Shown here in pieces: positions 53,008 through 62,065 of a stretch of DNA of 64,000 nt (position 1 is the stretch's first letter; every line of letters begins with the position of its first letter). Source of the stretch: JADJLQ01 sp040007895 (GTDB lineage Bacteria; Bacteroidota; Bacteroidia; Chitinophagales; Saprospiraceae); the NCBI GenBank assembly GCA_040007895.1, contig JBDTUE010000002.1:10948-74947 (forward strand), read 5' to 3'. The notes beneath the pieces are model-generated. The model saw only the letters and a list, made by a program, of their open reading frames with translations. It was not told the origin of the DNA and did not search any database. The position numbers were made by a program, and so were the translations under genes.

Positions 53008-53763
53008 ATGGATCTTATAAAAGCAAAATCAATACTGGGCAGGCTACAAGCCATGCATCAGGCATTGGAGTTTAACCCCCAACTGAGTTCCCTGGAAAGA
53101 GATTTGATATTAAATTATTTACGCGACCTATATAATATCTATCTCGATGCAGATGTACAGGTTATGCCCACGATTAAACCAATTTCTAATGCTCCTTCGC
53201 ATGACCACCCAATAGAAAAAGAAGTGGTTCAAAAAACACTTGAATTCAGGTTTGATCCAGTAGATGAACCTTTACAGACTCACGAACCTAAAACAATAAT
53301 GCCTTCAGAAATACAAATAGCTCCGATGGTACACCCTGCTGAAGTTGAAGTAAAACATTCAGAAGCACAGAAACCATACGAACCAGTGGTAACTTTTGTT
53401 CAGCCTTCCATTCCTGTCACACCACCTATTGCACCAAAAAGTCACATTGTAAGAGCCTCTATTCAGGAATTATTTGAAGTAAAAAAAGGAACAGAGTTAT
53501 CCGACAAACTACATGAACTACCATTAAAGGATATAAATCGCGCGATAGGTATTAATGACCGATTGGAGATGGTAGCCGGTCTATTCGGAGGTCAAAAACC
53601 ATTATTTGAACAAGCTATCAGTGAATTAAATAATTTGAAATCATTTGAAGAAGCTTCTGAATTATTGGGACTCGGTCCGGCATTACAATTCAAATGGGAT
53701 CATGAAGATCATAAAGAAAAAGCTATTGAATTTATCAAACTCATAAGGCGACGATATTTATAA
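53008..53763 (+). CDS. Conserved Bacteroidota protein with disordered centre
   Basis: 251 aa. The N-terminal helical part (1-50) has LGRLQAMHQALEF. The centre (about 55-155) is rich in Pro/Glu/His and probably disordered. The C-terminal 90 residues look conserved: DKLHELPLKDINRAIGIND, LFGGQKPLFEQAISELNNL and FKWDHEDHKEKAIEFIKLI. I recall similar C-terminal regions in Bacteroidota hypothetical proteins without a function. The stop lies 9 bp before pfkA, so they are cotranscribed. Confidence 0.72.
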   Translation: MDLIKAKSILGRLQAMHQALEFNPQLSSLERDLILNYLRDLYNIYLDADVQVMPTIKPISNAPSHDHPIEKEVVQKTLEFRFDPVDEPLQTHEPKTIMPSEIQIAPMVHPAEVEVKHSEAQKPYEPVVTFVQPSIPVTPPIAPKSHIVRASIQELFEVKKGTELSDKLHELPLKDINRAIGINDRLEMVAGLFGGQKPLFEQAISELNNLKSFEEASELLGLGPALQFKWDHEDHKEKAIEFIKLIRRRYL

Positions 53764-53772
53764 AACAACTAT

Positions 53773-54738
53773 ATGAAGCGAATTGGAGTATTTACATCAG
53801 GAGGGGATGCACCGGGAATGAACGCATGTATACGGGCTGTGGTGCGTACAGCATTATATTACAAAATAGAAGTGTTTGGAATATATCGGGGATATTCAGG
53901 AATGATCCGGGGAGAGATTGTAAAAATGGAATCCAAAGATGTCAGCAATATCATGCAACATGGTGGTACTATACTGCAAAGTGCACGAAGTGAAACATTC
54001 CGCACTAAACCCGGCAGGGCAAAAGCATTCAAACAATTAAAAAAATTAGGGATAGAGGGTTTAGTTGCTATTGGTGGGGATGGTACCTTCAGTGGTGCTT
54101 CTATTTTCGCTGAAGAATATCCTGTTTCCATTGTAGGTGTACCCGGCACGATTGACAATGATTTATATGGATCTGATTTTACATTAGGGTATGATACAGC
54201 GGTCAATACGGCTGTATCCTGTATAGACAATATCAAGGACACTGCTAATTCCCACAACAGGTTATTTTTTATAGAAGTGATGGGCAGGGATGCAGGATTC
54301 ATTGCCTTGCGCAGTGGGATTGCATCTGGAGCCGAAGCTGTTTTGATTCCGGAAGAAAAAACCGATGTCGAAGAATTGATAAAAACACTTGATAAAAACT
54401 ATAAGCGCAAAAAATCATCCAGTATCGTCGTGGTAGCAGAAGGGAAAACAGGTGGTGCTTTTGAAGTAGCAGAAATGGTAAAGAAAAGATTTGCTCATTA
54501 CGATATGCGCGTAACTGTATTGGGGCATCTTCAGCGGGGAGGCAGGCCATCTGCATTTGACCGGGTTTTAGCTTCACGATTAGGTATGGAAGCAGTCAAG
54601 GCATTACGAAGTGGCAAAAAGGGAGTCATGGTAGGTCAGATCCATAACCGGATTGAATATACTCCATTCGAAAAAGCCTGTAAACATAATATTGGTATTA
54701 GCCCCATCATGCTTGAAATGGTAAATATCCTGTCCTGA
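53773..54738 (+). CDS. pfkA: ATP-dependent 6-phosphofructokinase
   Basis: 321 aa. GGDAPGMN is at 10-17, the nucleotide motif GGDGTFSG at 101-108 (Gly at the fourth position indicates ATP rather than PPi use) and PGTIDNDL at 124-131, with Asp128 as the base. MGRDAG and GHLQRGGRPSAFDR follow. It is the committed step of glycolysis. Length and residues are canonical. Confidence 0.95.
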   Translation: MKRIGVFTSGGDAPGMNACIRAVVRTALYYKIEVFGIYRGYSGMIRGEIVKMESKDVSNIMQHGGTILQSARSETFRTKPGRAKAFKQLKKLGIEGLVAIGGDGTFSGASIFAEEYPVSIVGVPGTIDNDLYGSDFTLGYDTAVNTAVSCIDNIKDTANSHNRLFFIEVMGRDAGFIALRSGIASGAEAVLIPEEKTDVEELIKTLDKNYKRKKSSSIVVVAEGKTGGAFEVAEMVKKRFAHYDMRVTVLGHLQRGGRPSAFDRVLASRLGMEAVKALRSGKKGVMVGQIHNRIEYTPFEKACKHNIGISPIMLEMVNILS

Positions 54739-54809
54739 TTTAGTCAACATTATTATATTATTAGTCGATAAGAACACGTCGGCTTCTGAATTTCCACTTA
54801 TTTTGAACT

Positions 54810-55493
54810 ATGAAAATGAGTAGACTAGGTTATAGTATACGCAATACATTTTATTTATTAGCGGCTATGTGGGGTGGCTTTTTGTTACAGTCGCTGCCAT
54901 TTTTTAATACTTCAGAATGGGGAATCATTCCCAGATATACGGGAAGTTTAAAAGGTATCCTCACCGCTCCATTTATGCACGGTGGCTGGTCACACATTTT
55001 ATCGAATAGCGCACCGATGGCAGTCCTATGTATGATGTTATTTTATTTTTACAGAAAGATAGCCTGGGTAAGTTATACTCTGATTCATGTATTGACGGGT
55101 TTTGCCGTATGGATGTTAGCCAGGGGTTCAACAGTTCATATTGGTGCCAGCGGAGTCATCTATGGATTAGCTGCATTTATTTTCTGGAATGGAATATTTA
55201 GAAGAGATCTCAAATCCATCATTCTATTATTGCTTGTCACCTTTTTATATAGCGGTATGTTATATGGTATAGTACCGAATCAACCAGGCATTTCCTGGGA
55301 GAGTCATTTATTTGGTGGCCTGGTAGGTATACTGATTGCTTTTATTATGCGGGGCTTTGATATTAAAGAATACGATGATATCGAAATGGATACATCAAAA
55401 CATTTGACAGAAGGGGATAAAGAGTATTATTTCGATAAAGATGTTTTTGATAAAGCATTGAGGGAACGAGAAGAACAAAGGAGGAACCTATAA
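54810..55493 (+). CDS. Rhomboid-family intramembrane serine protease
   Basis: 227 aa. Six helices are visible. HGGWSHILSNSAP (57-69) is the conserved L1/TM2 region. The catalytic Ser114 lies in GASG (112-115) and His166 in WESHLFGG. A charged cytoplasmic tail of about 45 residues follows the last helix (KEYDDIEMDTSKHL). It cleaves transmembrane segments. It lies 71 bp after pfkA. Confidence 0.92.
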   Translation: MKMSRLGYSIRNTFYLLAAMWGGFLLQSLPFFNTSEWGIIPRYTGSLKGILTAPFMHGGWSHILSNSAPMAVLCMMLFYFYRKIAWVSYTLIHVLTGFAVWMLARGSTVHIGASGVIYGLAAFIFWNGIFRRDLKSIILLLLVTFLYSGMLYGIVPNQPGISWESHLFGGLVGILIAFIMRGFDIKEYDDIEMDTSKHLTEGDKEYYFDKDVFDKALREREEQRRNL

Positions 55494-55545
55494 ATTAAAT
55501 GAGTGTCTGTACACCTTCAACATATTGCCTTATCAGAATTAAAGA

Positions 55546-56355
55546 TTATTCTGTCTTTCGTTCCATTACAGCCCGTATACTTCCATATTTTTTAAGCAAA
55601 TCGACAGCTTCATCATAGGGTATATGCATTTTCTCAACGATCATTTTAGCGGCACGGTCTTTTAGTTTGATATTCGTCATCTGCATATCTACCATTTTAT
55701 TATCCTTGACACGCCCCAGTTTTATCATCACAGAGGTGCTAATCATATTGAGTATAAGCTTCTGCGCAGTTCCTGATTTCATCCTCGTACTTCCTGTGAC
55801 AAATTCAGGTCCCACTATTGCGACAATAGGATGATCACATACTTTGGTAACCGGGGCTTCCGGGTTACAGGTAATACATCCTGTCAAAATACCTTCTTCT
55901 TTACAAGTTTTCAAGCCGTTTACAACATATGGAGTAGTACCTGATGCAGCAATGCCAATCACTGAATCCAATTTATTAATACTGAACTTCACCAAATCTT
56001 TCCAGCCCTGAGCCGGATCGTCTTCAGCATGTTCGACAGATCTGCGCAACGCTGTATCACCTCCGGCAATGAAGCCTACGACTAAATCCGGAGAAACTCC
56101 ATAAGTAGGAGGACATTCTGAAGCATCGAGCACCGCTAGTCTGCCACTGGTACCTGCACCAAAATAAAAAAGTCTGCCACCGGCTTTCATATTTTCAACA
56201 ACAGCATCTACTAGTTTTTCAATGCCTGATATACATTTTTCAACAGCCAATGCCACTTTCTTATCTTCCTGGTTGATACTTTTTAGTAACGTAAGAGTAT
56301 CCATTTTTTCAAGGTCGTGATATTGCGACGATTGTTCAGTAATCCGTTCAAACAT
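55546..56355 (-). CDS. murQ: N-acetylmuramic acid 6-phosphate etherase
   Basis: 269 aa, slightly short for the family. The SIS domain has AGGRLFYFGAGTSGRLAVLDASECPPTYG, with the catalytic Glu in SECPPT, then IGIAASGTTPYVVNGL and TGSTRMKSGTAQKLILNMIST. It splits D-lactate from MurNAc-6-phosphate during peptidoglycan recycling. It is 6 bp behind the symporter gene and cotranscribed with it. Confidence 0.94.
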   Translation of the reverse strand: MFERITEQSSQYHDLEKMDTLTLLKSINQEDKKVALAVEKCISGIEKLVDAVVENMKAGGRLFYFGAGTSGRLAVLDASECPPTYGVSPDLVVGFIAGGDTALRRSVEHAEDDPAQGWKDLVKFSINKLDSVIGIAASGTTPYVVNGLKTCKEEGILTGCITCNPEAPVTKVCDHPIVAIVGPEFVTGSTRMKSGTAQKLILNMISTSVMIKLGRVKDNKMVDMQMTNIKLKDRAAKMIVEKMHIPYDEAVDLLKKYGSIRAVMERKTE

Positions 56356-56361
56356 GTAAAT

Positions 56362-57900
56362 TTATTTTTTAGTATACCCCAAAAGATGGGAATCAATATT
56401 TGCTTTAAATGAAATTAAATATAATCCGATAAAGGTCCAAAGACCGTTCATGATCAATAATTCAAAACTGAATTTGTAGCCCCAGAATAATTCAACAGAA
56501 TATCTATTCAATAGATAAGTAATGATGGGAGAAAGAATACAAACCAATGGAACCCATTTATCCTTCACCTGACGCTTTATAAAAAATCCAAATGCGTATA
56601 ATCCCAGCAAGGGACCATATGTATATCCAGCTAATGTCAATACTGTATCAATAACACTCCTGTCATTCATAAACCAAAGGATCCAAACCAAGAGGAATAA
56701 TAACATACTAAATCCAAAATGAACCCAGGTCCTTGTCTTCACCATTTTGTCTGCAGGCACTTTCGCTCGTTCGAAACCTAAGAAATCAATACAAAACGCA
56801 GTGGTCAACGAAGCCAATGCTGAATCTGCACTGGCATAATTTGCTGCAATCAATCCCAGGATAAAAAATATACCTATTACTCCACCAAAATGCTGGATTG
56901 CCAGGGTAGGAAACAACAGATCGGGTTGGGCTTTCATCACACCGGCGACCTCGCGAGCCGGAACCGCAATACCATTATGCGTAGCATATAAATATAATAA
57001 TGCTCCGAGGATAAGGAATAAAGCATTGGCCAATACTAAGGTAATCGTAAACCAAAACATATTCTTTTGGGCTTCTTTGATATTTTTACAAGCAAGATTT
57101 TTTTGCATGAGATCCTGGTCAAGGCCGGTCATGACGATCGTGATAAACATACCCCCTAAGAATTGTTTTATAAAATGTTTATTGTCTGACCAGCCACCAT
57201 CAAAAAAGAATGTTTTGGAATACTCTGATGATTTTACTTGTTTAATGAGTTCGCTTGGAGACCATGCCATCTCTTTACTGATCAGATAAATTGAAATCAC
57301 CAAAGAAGATAGCAGGAAAAATGTCTGAAAGGCATCGGTATACACAATCGTCTTGATGCCACCTTTAAACGTATATACCCAGATCAGGAAGATGGTAATC
57401 AGCGTAGTCAGCCAAAAAGGCAAACCTAAAGGACCAAACACAAATTGATATAGAACTAAAGCAACCAAATATAACCTGCAGGCAGAGCCAATAGATCTTG
57501 ACAATAAAAAGAACGCAGATCCGGTTTTATAAGATTTCCAGCCAAATCGTTTATCGAGATAACCATAAATCGAAGTGAGATTGAGCCGGTAATACATGGG
57601 CATCAGCACCAGGGCAATGACCATGTATCCAAAGATGTATCCAATAACTACCTGGAAATATGAAAATTTATTGGCCGCCACAAATCCCGGTACAGAAATA
57701 AAAGTCACTCCGCTAATCGAAGAGCCGATCATACCTATCGCAATTAAATACCAGGGTGCATTCCTGCCGGCAAGAAAAAAAGTTTCATTCGTATTCTCTC
57801 CCCGCGTGGTCCAGATTGCGACACCTATCAGCAAGACGAAATACCCAATGATCAATATTAAAATCCATTGCGGAGCTATAGCCTGGGCTGATTCAATCAT
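56362..57900 (-). CDS. Sodium:solute symporter (SSS family)
   Basis: 512 aa with about 13 transmembrane helices. The SSS features GSSISGVTFISVPG near 59-72, GGIKTIVYTDAFQ near 180-192 and the ANYASADSALASLTTAF segment are present. It is coupled to murQ (6 bp), so amino sugars such as MurNAc or related sugars are the likely cargo, by inference. A weak -7 element TGACTTTG lies at 57932-57939 upstream. Confidence 0.9.
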   Translation of the reverse strand: MIESAQAIAPQWILILIIGYFVLLIGVAIWTTRGENTNETFFLAGRNAPWYLIAIGMIGSSISGVTFISVPGFVAANKFSYFQVVIGYIFGYMVIALVLMPMYYRLNLTSIYGYLDKRFGWKSYKTGSAFFLLSRSIGSACRLYLVALVLYQFVFGPLGLPFWLTTLITIFLIWVYTFKGGIKTIVYTDAFQTFFLLSSLVISIYLISKEMAWSPSELIKQVKSSEYSKTFFFDGGWSDNKHFIKQFLGGMFITIVMTGLDQDLMQKNLACKNIKEAQKNMFWFTITLVLANALFLILGALLYLYATHNGIAVPAREVAGVMKAQPDLLFPTLAIQHFGGVIGIFFILGLIAANYASADSALASLTTAFCIDFLGFERAKVPADKMVKTRTWVHFGFSMLLFLLVWILWFMNDRSVIDTVLTLAGYTYGPLLGLYAFGFFIKRQVKDKWVPLVCILSPIITYLLNRYSVELFWGYKFSFELLIMNGLWTFIGLYLISFKANIDSHLLGYTKK

Positions 57901-58024
57901 GGTGCTAAGGTAAGGATAAGAAGGAGATGACCAAAGTCACATAACCATCTACACTTTTTAATTCACTCCCTTAGCATGAATTAGGAACTGAAATGAATCA
58001 TGTATCGAATCTATAAAAGTAAAA

Positions 58025-58387
58025 TCATTTACCTATAATCTTCTTTCTGTGTGATACTCCCCAATCCCGCAATGCGTCAATGACATCTTCCAGTGATTTT
58101 CCGTGAGGTGTAATAGAATATTCCACGGTAGGAGGAAAAGTATCAAAAACCTCCCGTTTGATCAGAAGATTCATTTCTAAATCTTTTAATTCTTTAGACA
58201 ATACCTTATCTGTAATGCCATTTACTTCTTTGGAGATTTGTTTGAACCTCCGGGTACCAAACGACAATGCGATGAGTATAGGCAGTTTCCATCTACCATT
58301 TAATACTTCTAATGCATCCCTCACCGGCCGTATCATACCCTGGCATGCTTCATGGGTAATTTCTATTTTTTTATTTGCTGTTGCCAT
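58025..58387 (-). CDS. HxlR-family winged-helix regulator
   Basis: 120 aa. CQGMIRPVRDALEVLNGRWKLPIL is at 14-37; Cys15 sits at the usual redox/electrophile-sensing place. The wing and recognition helix ISKEVNGITDKVLSKELKDLE and VEYSITPHGKSLEDVI follow. HxlR proteins often sense quinones or aldehydes. It is divergent from the YceI-pirin pair, with an operator-like repeat array between the genes. Confidence 0.93.
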   Translation of the reverse strand: MATANKKIEITHEACQGMIRPVRDALEVLNGRWKLPILIALSFGTRRFKQISKEVNGITDKVLSKELKDLEMNLLIKREVFDTFPPTVEYSITPHGKSLEDVIDALRDWGVSHRKKIIGK

Positions 58388-58402
58388 ATCGATTGTACGT
58401 TA

Positions 58403-58453
58403 CTTTCCTAAAGGATAGTGCTTTCCAAAAGGATAGTGCTTTCATTTAGATAG
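58403..58453. repeat. Tandem 18-bp operator-like repeats between hxlR and the YceI gene
   Basis: Two near-identical units CTTTCCtAAAGGATAGTG (58403-58420) and CTTTCCaAAAGGATAGTG (58421-58438), differing at one base, are followed by a decayed third copy (58439-58453). Each unit is an imperfect palindrome around TTTCC/GGA. The array lies between the minus-strand -7 element and the regulator start, and next to the -33 region of the plus-strand promoter. Probable HxlR binding sites. Confidence 0.65.
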
Positions 58454-58485
58454 CAAATGTACGTAAGTTTGTAATGCAAAACAAA
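58454..58485 (-). promoter_or_regulatory. Promoter of the HxlR gene (TTTG-N20-TACATTTG)
   Basis: On the minus strand, TTTG (58482-58485), 20 bp and TACATTTG (58454-58461) match the consensus fully. Transcription would start just before the repeat array and run through it. Confidence 0.65.
58464..58471 (+). promoter_or_regulatory. -7 element TAAGTTTG of the YceI-pirin operon
   Basis: Exact TAnnTTTG, two bases away from the divergent -7 element on the other strand. A degenerate -33 TTTC lies near 58440, inside the repeat array. Confidence 0.5.
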
Positions 58486-58517
58486 AAATATTTTAAATAC
58501 TTAAATCAAAAACAATC

Positions 58518-59072
58518 ATGACAACAGATACATTGACCACGACCAAATGGGTACTCGATACCACTCACTCTGAAGTTCATTTCAAAGTAAAACACTTAAT
58601 GATTTCAACGGTGACCGGACAGTTTAATACCTTTGAAGGAACCCTTGAAACAGAAGATGATGATTTTACAACTGCAAAAGCCTTTTTTTCAGCAGACGTA
58701 AATTCCATCAGCACCAATAATGAACAACGGGATCAACATCTGAAAAATATCGATTTTTTTGACATCGAAAATCACCCTCACCTTACTTTCGAATCTGAAA
58801 AAACAGTACGGGTAGATGATGAAAATTATAAAGTATACGGAGACATGACGCTTCGTGGTATAACGAAGAGCATAGAGCTTGATGCAGAATTAGGAGGTAC
58901 TACTGTAGATCCGTGGGGCAATACTCGCGTAGGTTTTTCTTTAAAAGGAATTATTAACCGTAAAGATTTTAATGTAAGTTTTGGATTATTGACCGATGCC
59001 GGTGGCATAGCCCTTAGTGATGAAGTTAAATTATTAGTGAACGTACAATTTGTAAAACAAAAAGACAATTAA
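58518..59072 (+). CDS. YceI-family protein (cytoplasmic form)
   Basis: 184 aa, no signal peptide. The barrel begins TKWVLDTTHSEVHFKVKHLMIS, with GQFNTFEGTLETEDDDF, the FFDIENHPHLTFESE turn and GDMTLRGITKSIELDAE. The C-terminal FNVSFGLLTDAGGIALSDEV is typical. This class binds isoprenoid or fatty compounds. It is probably the first gene of an HxlR-controlled pair with pirin, 47 bp ahead of it. Confidence 0.93.
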   Translation: MTTDTLTTTKWVLDTTHSEVHFKVKHLMISTVTGQFNTFEGTLETEDDDFTTAKAFFSADVNSISTNNEQRDQHLKNIDFFDIENHPHLTFESEKTVRVDDENYKVYGDMTLRGITKSIELDAELGGTTVDPWGNTRVGFSLKGIINRKDFNVSFGLLTDAGGIALSDEVKLLVNVQFVKQKDN

Positions 59073-59119
59073 ATTCAAGGCTACCTTAGCCAATAAAACA
59101 AAGCATAAATCATAATTCC

Positions 59120-59992
59120 ATGTCAATAAGTAGAAAATTAGTAAAAACAGATACCCCTACCGCTCATCAGGGGTTTCTAGGAAAGGATCATATCGCCCGT
59201 GCTCTGATCCAAAACAACTTTGAGGAAAGTGATCCTTTCATTTTACTGATGGATGATATGCTGGATAAAAAAGATGATGAACAAATCGGTGGCCCCCATC
59301 CTCATGCTGGGTTTGAAACCGTATCCTTATTACTGGAAGGTGAAATAGGGGATGCTGCGCATCAAATGAAAAGTGGAGATTTTCAAATCATGACTGCGGG
59401 AAGTGGAATTATTCACACGGAAACCATCAAGGAGAAATCCAAAATGCACCTTTTCCAATTATGGTTGAACCTTCCTAAAGAAAAACGGTGGGTCACGCCA
59501 AGAGTCCAGGATATTTCATACGATAAAGTGCCTGCAGTAACAGAAGATGGATTATTCATAAAAGTATACAGCGGTTCATTTGCTGGTGCTACATCTCCTG
59601 TTCACAATTATGTCCCGCTTATAGTAGCAGATATTCAAATGCGTGAAAACACATCCACTGTAAATAATATCCCTGCTTCCTTTAATGCATTTTTAATTGT
59701 ATTGGAAGGGAGTTTAAAAATCGGTGATGAGGAAAATAATTTAGTAAAGGGACAAGTTGGTTGGTTAGACAAACATTCAGGCGGCGGGCAAAGTGAATTA
59801 AAATTAATCGCAGGATCATCTGGAACGAGAGTCATTTTATATGCTGGGCAACCTCAGGGAGACAGTATCATTTCCCATGGCCCATTTATAGGAGATAAAA
59901 ATGAAGATATAACCCGCTTGTACAAAGAATTTCGTGATGGTAAAATGAAAAACATTTCATCTGTTACTGGAAGTCAGCGGATTAAATTTTAA
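59120..59992 (+). CDS. Pirin-family protein
   Basis: 290 aa, a double cupin. The N-terminal metal site has GGPHPHAGFETVSLL (about 54-68) and AGSGIIHTE (about 94-102). The C-terminal cupin follows (NYVPLIVADIQ; YAGQPQGDSIISHGPF). Pirins include quercetinase-type dioxygenases and redox-responsive factors. The link to an HxlR regulator and YceI suggests a quinone- or electrophile-response role, by inference. Confidence 0.93.
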   Translation: MSISRKLVKTDTPTAHQGFLGKDHIARALIQNNFEESDPFILLMDDMLDKKDDEQIGGPHPHAGFETVSLLLEGEIGDAAHQMKSGDFQIMTAGSGIIHTETIKEKSKMHLFQLWLNLPKEKRWVTPRVQDISYDKVPAVTEDGLFIKVYSGSFAGATSPVHNYVPLIVADIQMRENTSTVNNIPASFNAFLIVLEGSLKIGDEENNLVKGQVGWLDKHSGGGQSELKLIAGSSGTRVILYAGQPQGDSIISHGPFIGDKNEDITRLYKEFRDGKMKNISSVTGSQRIKF

Positions 59993-60046
59993 GTTTCAGT
60001 AAAAGCTATGATTTTTCAGACCTTGAACAAGTATTTAGAAATACTA

Positions 60047-60787
60047 TTAAAACTCACATAAATGACTATTCACCTTTAACCATTTCTCATATTTTTCATA
60101 CTCAGGCATTACTTTGGCCACAATAGTCCAAAACCGGTCGCTATGATTATGCTCGATCAGATGTGATAATTCATGAATGATGACATAATCAATAACTGGC
60201 TGAGGGGCAAATAATAATCTTGCAGACAAATTGATATTGCCCTGAGTGCTGCAGGAACCCCAGTTAGTCTGGCTTAGTTTAAGCCGGATGTCATTTATTT
60301 TTTTCTTAAAATGAAGTTCATTTAATTCATGGACTCGTTTTGCAATCTCCGGGTAACAGTCATTGGCTATAGTCCTGCTTATAAGATATCTTATAATTTC
60401 CGGCTTTTGATCATCCGCTATATCGGTTGAAAGATGTATTTCCAGCAACTGACCTTTAACAACTGCTTTATTGGTTTTACGGTCATGAAATTGAATATAG
60501 AGAATGTATTTTTTATCACCGATTTTTAAAACCTGATTGTCATGATAATGTTTCGCTACAAAATTGGTGATAAGGCCAGGTTTCACTCTTAGCTGGTCTA
60601 CTGCCCATTGTTTACTTTTTTCAATATGTTTCCTTTTACTATCAGCTGTCATGACCCAGGGGATACGTAAGGTGATAGCTTTACTGCCAAAAGCAACGCG
60701 GACGCTTCGTCTTAATTCATAAATAATGACGAAGGGTATCCGCCGACCGGTGTATTCGATATAGGTTTCTTCTTTTTTTGAGAACAT
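60047..60787 (-). CDS. YgjP-type M48-like metallopeptidase (DUF45)
   Basis: 246 aa. The zinc motif HELSH is at 205-209 with the third ligand His215 in HNHSDRFW. Upstream, LKLSQTNWGSCSTQGNINLS (170-189) is the family signature. It is probably cytoplasmic, with no signal or membrane segment. The biological substrate is not established. It is 57 bp downstream of serC in the same direction. Confidence 0.9.
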   Translation of the reverse strand: MFSKKEETYIEYTGRRIPFVIIYELRRSVRVAFGSKAITLRIPWVMTADSKRKHIEKSKQWAVDQLRVKPGLITNFVAKHYHDNQVLKIGDKKYILYIQFHDRKTNKAVVKGQLLEIHLSTDIADDQKPEIIRYLISRTIANDCYPEIAKRVHELNELHFKKKINDIRLKLSQTNWGSCSTQGNINLSARLLFAPQPVIDYVIIHELSHLIEHNHSDRFWTIVAKVMPEYEKYEKWLKVNSHLCEF

Positions 60788-60844
60788 GTATACAATAAAT
60801 CACCCGATCCTACTGAAATCTATCAGAATGGGTGCTATGTGAAA

Positions 60845-61921
60845 CTATCCTTTTTTACGCGCAAATTCTTTCATGGTGTCGACCAGGACCTGAACACTTT
60901 CAATCGGTAGTGCATTATATATTGATGCTCTGAATCCCCCCACAGATCTATGACCTTTGAGATTGATACATCCTGCATTCTTCGCATCAATAGCAAATTC
61001 ATTTTCGAGCGTTTCATTATCACATACAAAACAAACATTCATCAAAGAACGATCTTCTACCGCTACCGTGCCTTTAAAAAATGGATTAGCATCTATTTCA
61101 TCATAGAGTAGTTTGCCTTTTGCCTGATTGATCACTTCCATCGCTTTTAAACCACCAAGTTGTTTCAACCATCGCAAGGTCAGCATACAAACATAAATCG
61201 GGAATACCGGTGGTGTGTTGTATAAAGAGTTTTCTGCGATATATGTTTTATAATCCAGCATAGGAGGCATATGATGGGTGAGATCTGTGCGAACCATATC
61301 TTTTCTGAGTAACACCATAGTCACACCAGCTGGGCCAAGGTTTTTTTGAGCACCAGCATAGATCAATCCAAATTTTTCAACCGGAATAGGTCTGCTGAAA
61401 ATATCGGACGACATATCACATACGATAGGAATATTCACTTCAGGCCATTGATGAATCTGTGTTCCATAAATCGTATTGTTGCTGGTCACATGCAAAAACT
61501 TTGCCTCTGCAGGTATGCCACTAAAATCTTTAGGAATGAAAGAATAGTTTTTATCCTTGGATGAATTCATCACTTTGATACTACCGTAAGCTTTAGCCTC
61601 TTTGATAGCTTTATTAGCCCACGTGCCGGTATCTGCATAAGCTGCTGAATCACCTTCATTGAGCAGGTTTTGAGCCAACATAAAAAACTGAGTACTTGCA
61701 CCACCCGTGGTAAATAATACATGATAATCATCGGAAAGACCGAGTAACTCCCTGGTCAATGAAATTGCTTCATCAATAATAGCTACGAAATCACTGCCGC
61801 GATGCGATATTTCCAAAATAGATAGTCCGGTTCTATTATAATCAAGAATAGCCTGGGAAGCCTCCTGCAAAACTGGCAAAGGGAGGACGGCCGGGCCGGG
61901 GTTGAAATTATGTTTTTTCAT
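60845..61921 (-). CDS. serC: Phosphoserine aminotransferase
   Basis: 358 aa. NFNPGPAVLPLPVLQEA begins the protein and HRGSDF is at 40-45. The PLP lysine is Lys193 in YAGAQKNLGPAG (188-199), and DMSSDIFSRPI precedes it. It makes phosphoserine from the SerA product and also serves pyridoxal synthesis. A -7 element TACCTTTG lies 28 bp upstream of the start. Confidence 0.95.
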   Translation of the reverse strand: MKKHNFNPGPAVLPLPVLQEASQAILDYNRTGLSILEISHRGSDFVAIIDEAISLTRELLGLSDDYHVLFTTGGASTQFFMLAQNLLNEGDSAAYADTGTWANKAIKEAKAYGSIKVMNSSKDKNYSFIPKDFSGIPAEAKFLHVTSNNTIYGTQIHQWPEVNIPIVCDMSSDIFSRPIPVEKFGLIYAGAQKNLGPAGVTMVLLRKDMVRTDLTHHMPPMLDYKTYIAENSLYNTPPVFPIYVCMLTLRWLKQLGGLKAMEVINQAKGKLLYDEIDANPFFKGTVAVEDRSLMNVCFVCDNETLENEFAIDAKNAGCINLKGHRSVGGFRASIYNALPIESVQVLVDTMKEFARKKG

Positions 61922-61949
61922 AAACTAAGGTTGCTTTGAATTTGAGCCG

Positions 61950-61957
61950 CAAAGGTA
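61950..61957 (-). promoter_or_regulatory. -7 element TACCTTTG before serC
   Basis: Exact TAnnTTTG on the minus strand, 28 bp before the serC start. Confidence 0.5.
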
Positions 61958-62065
61958 AAATAATACGGCTTATCAGGTGTCATCAAGTTTAAAGAAAGAT
62001 TGTCATTTTGAGCCTATTGTTATAATCATTCAGGACATAATTAATTTATTTTTAACATGGATGAC

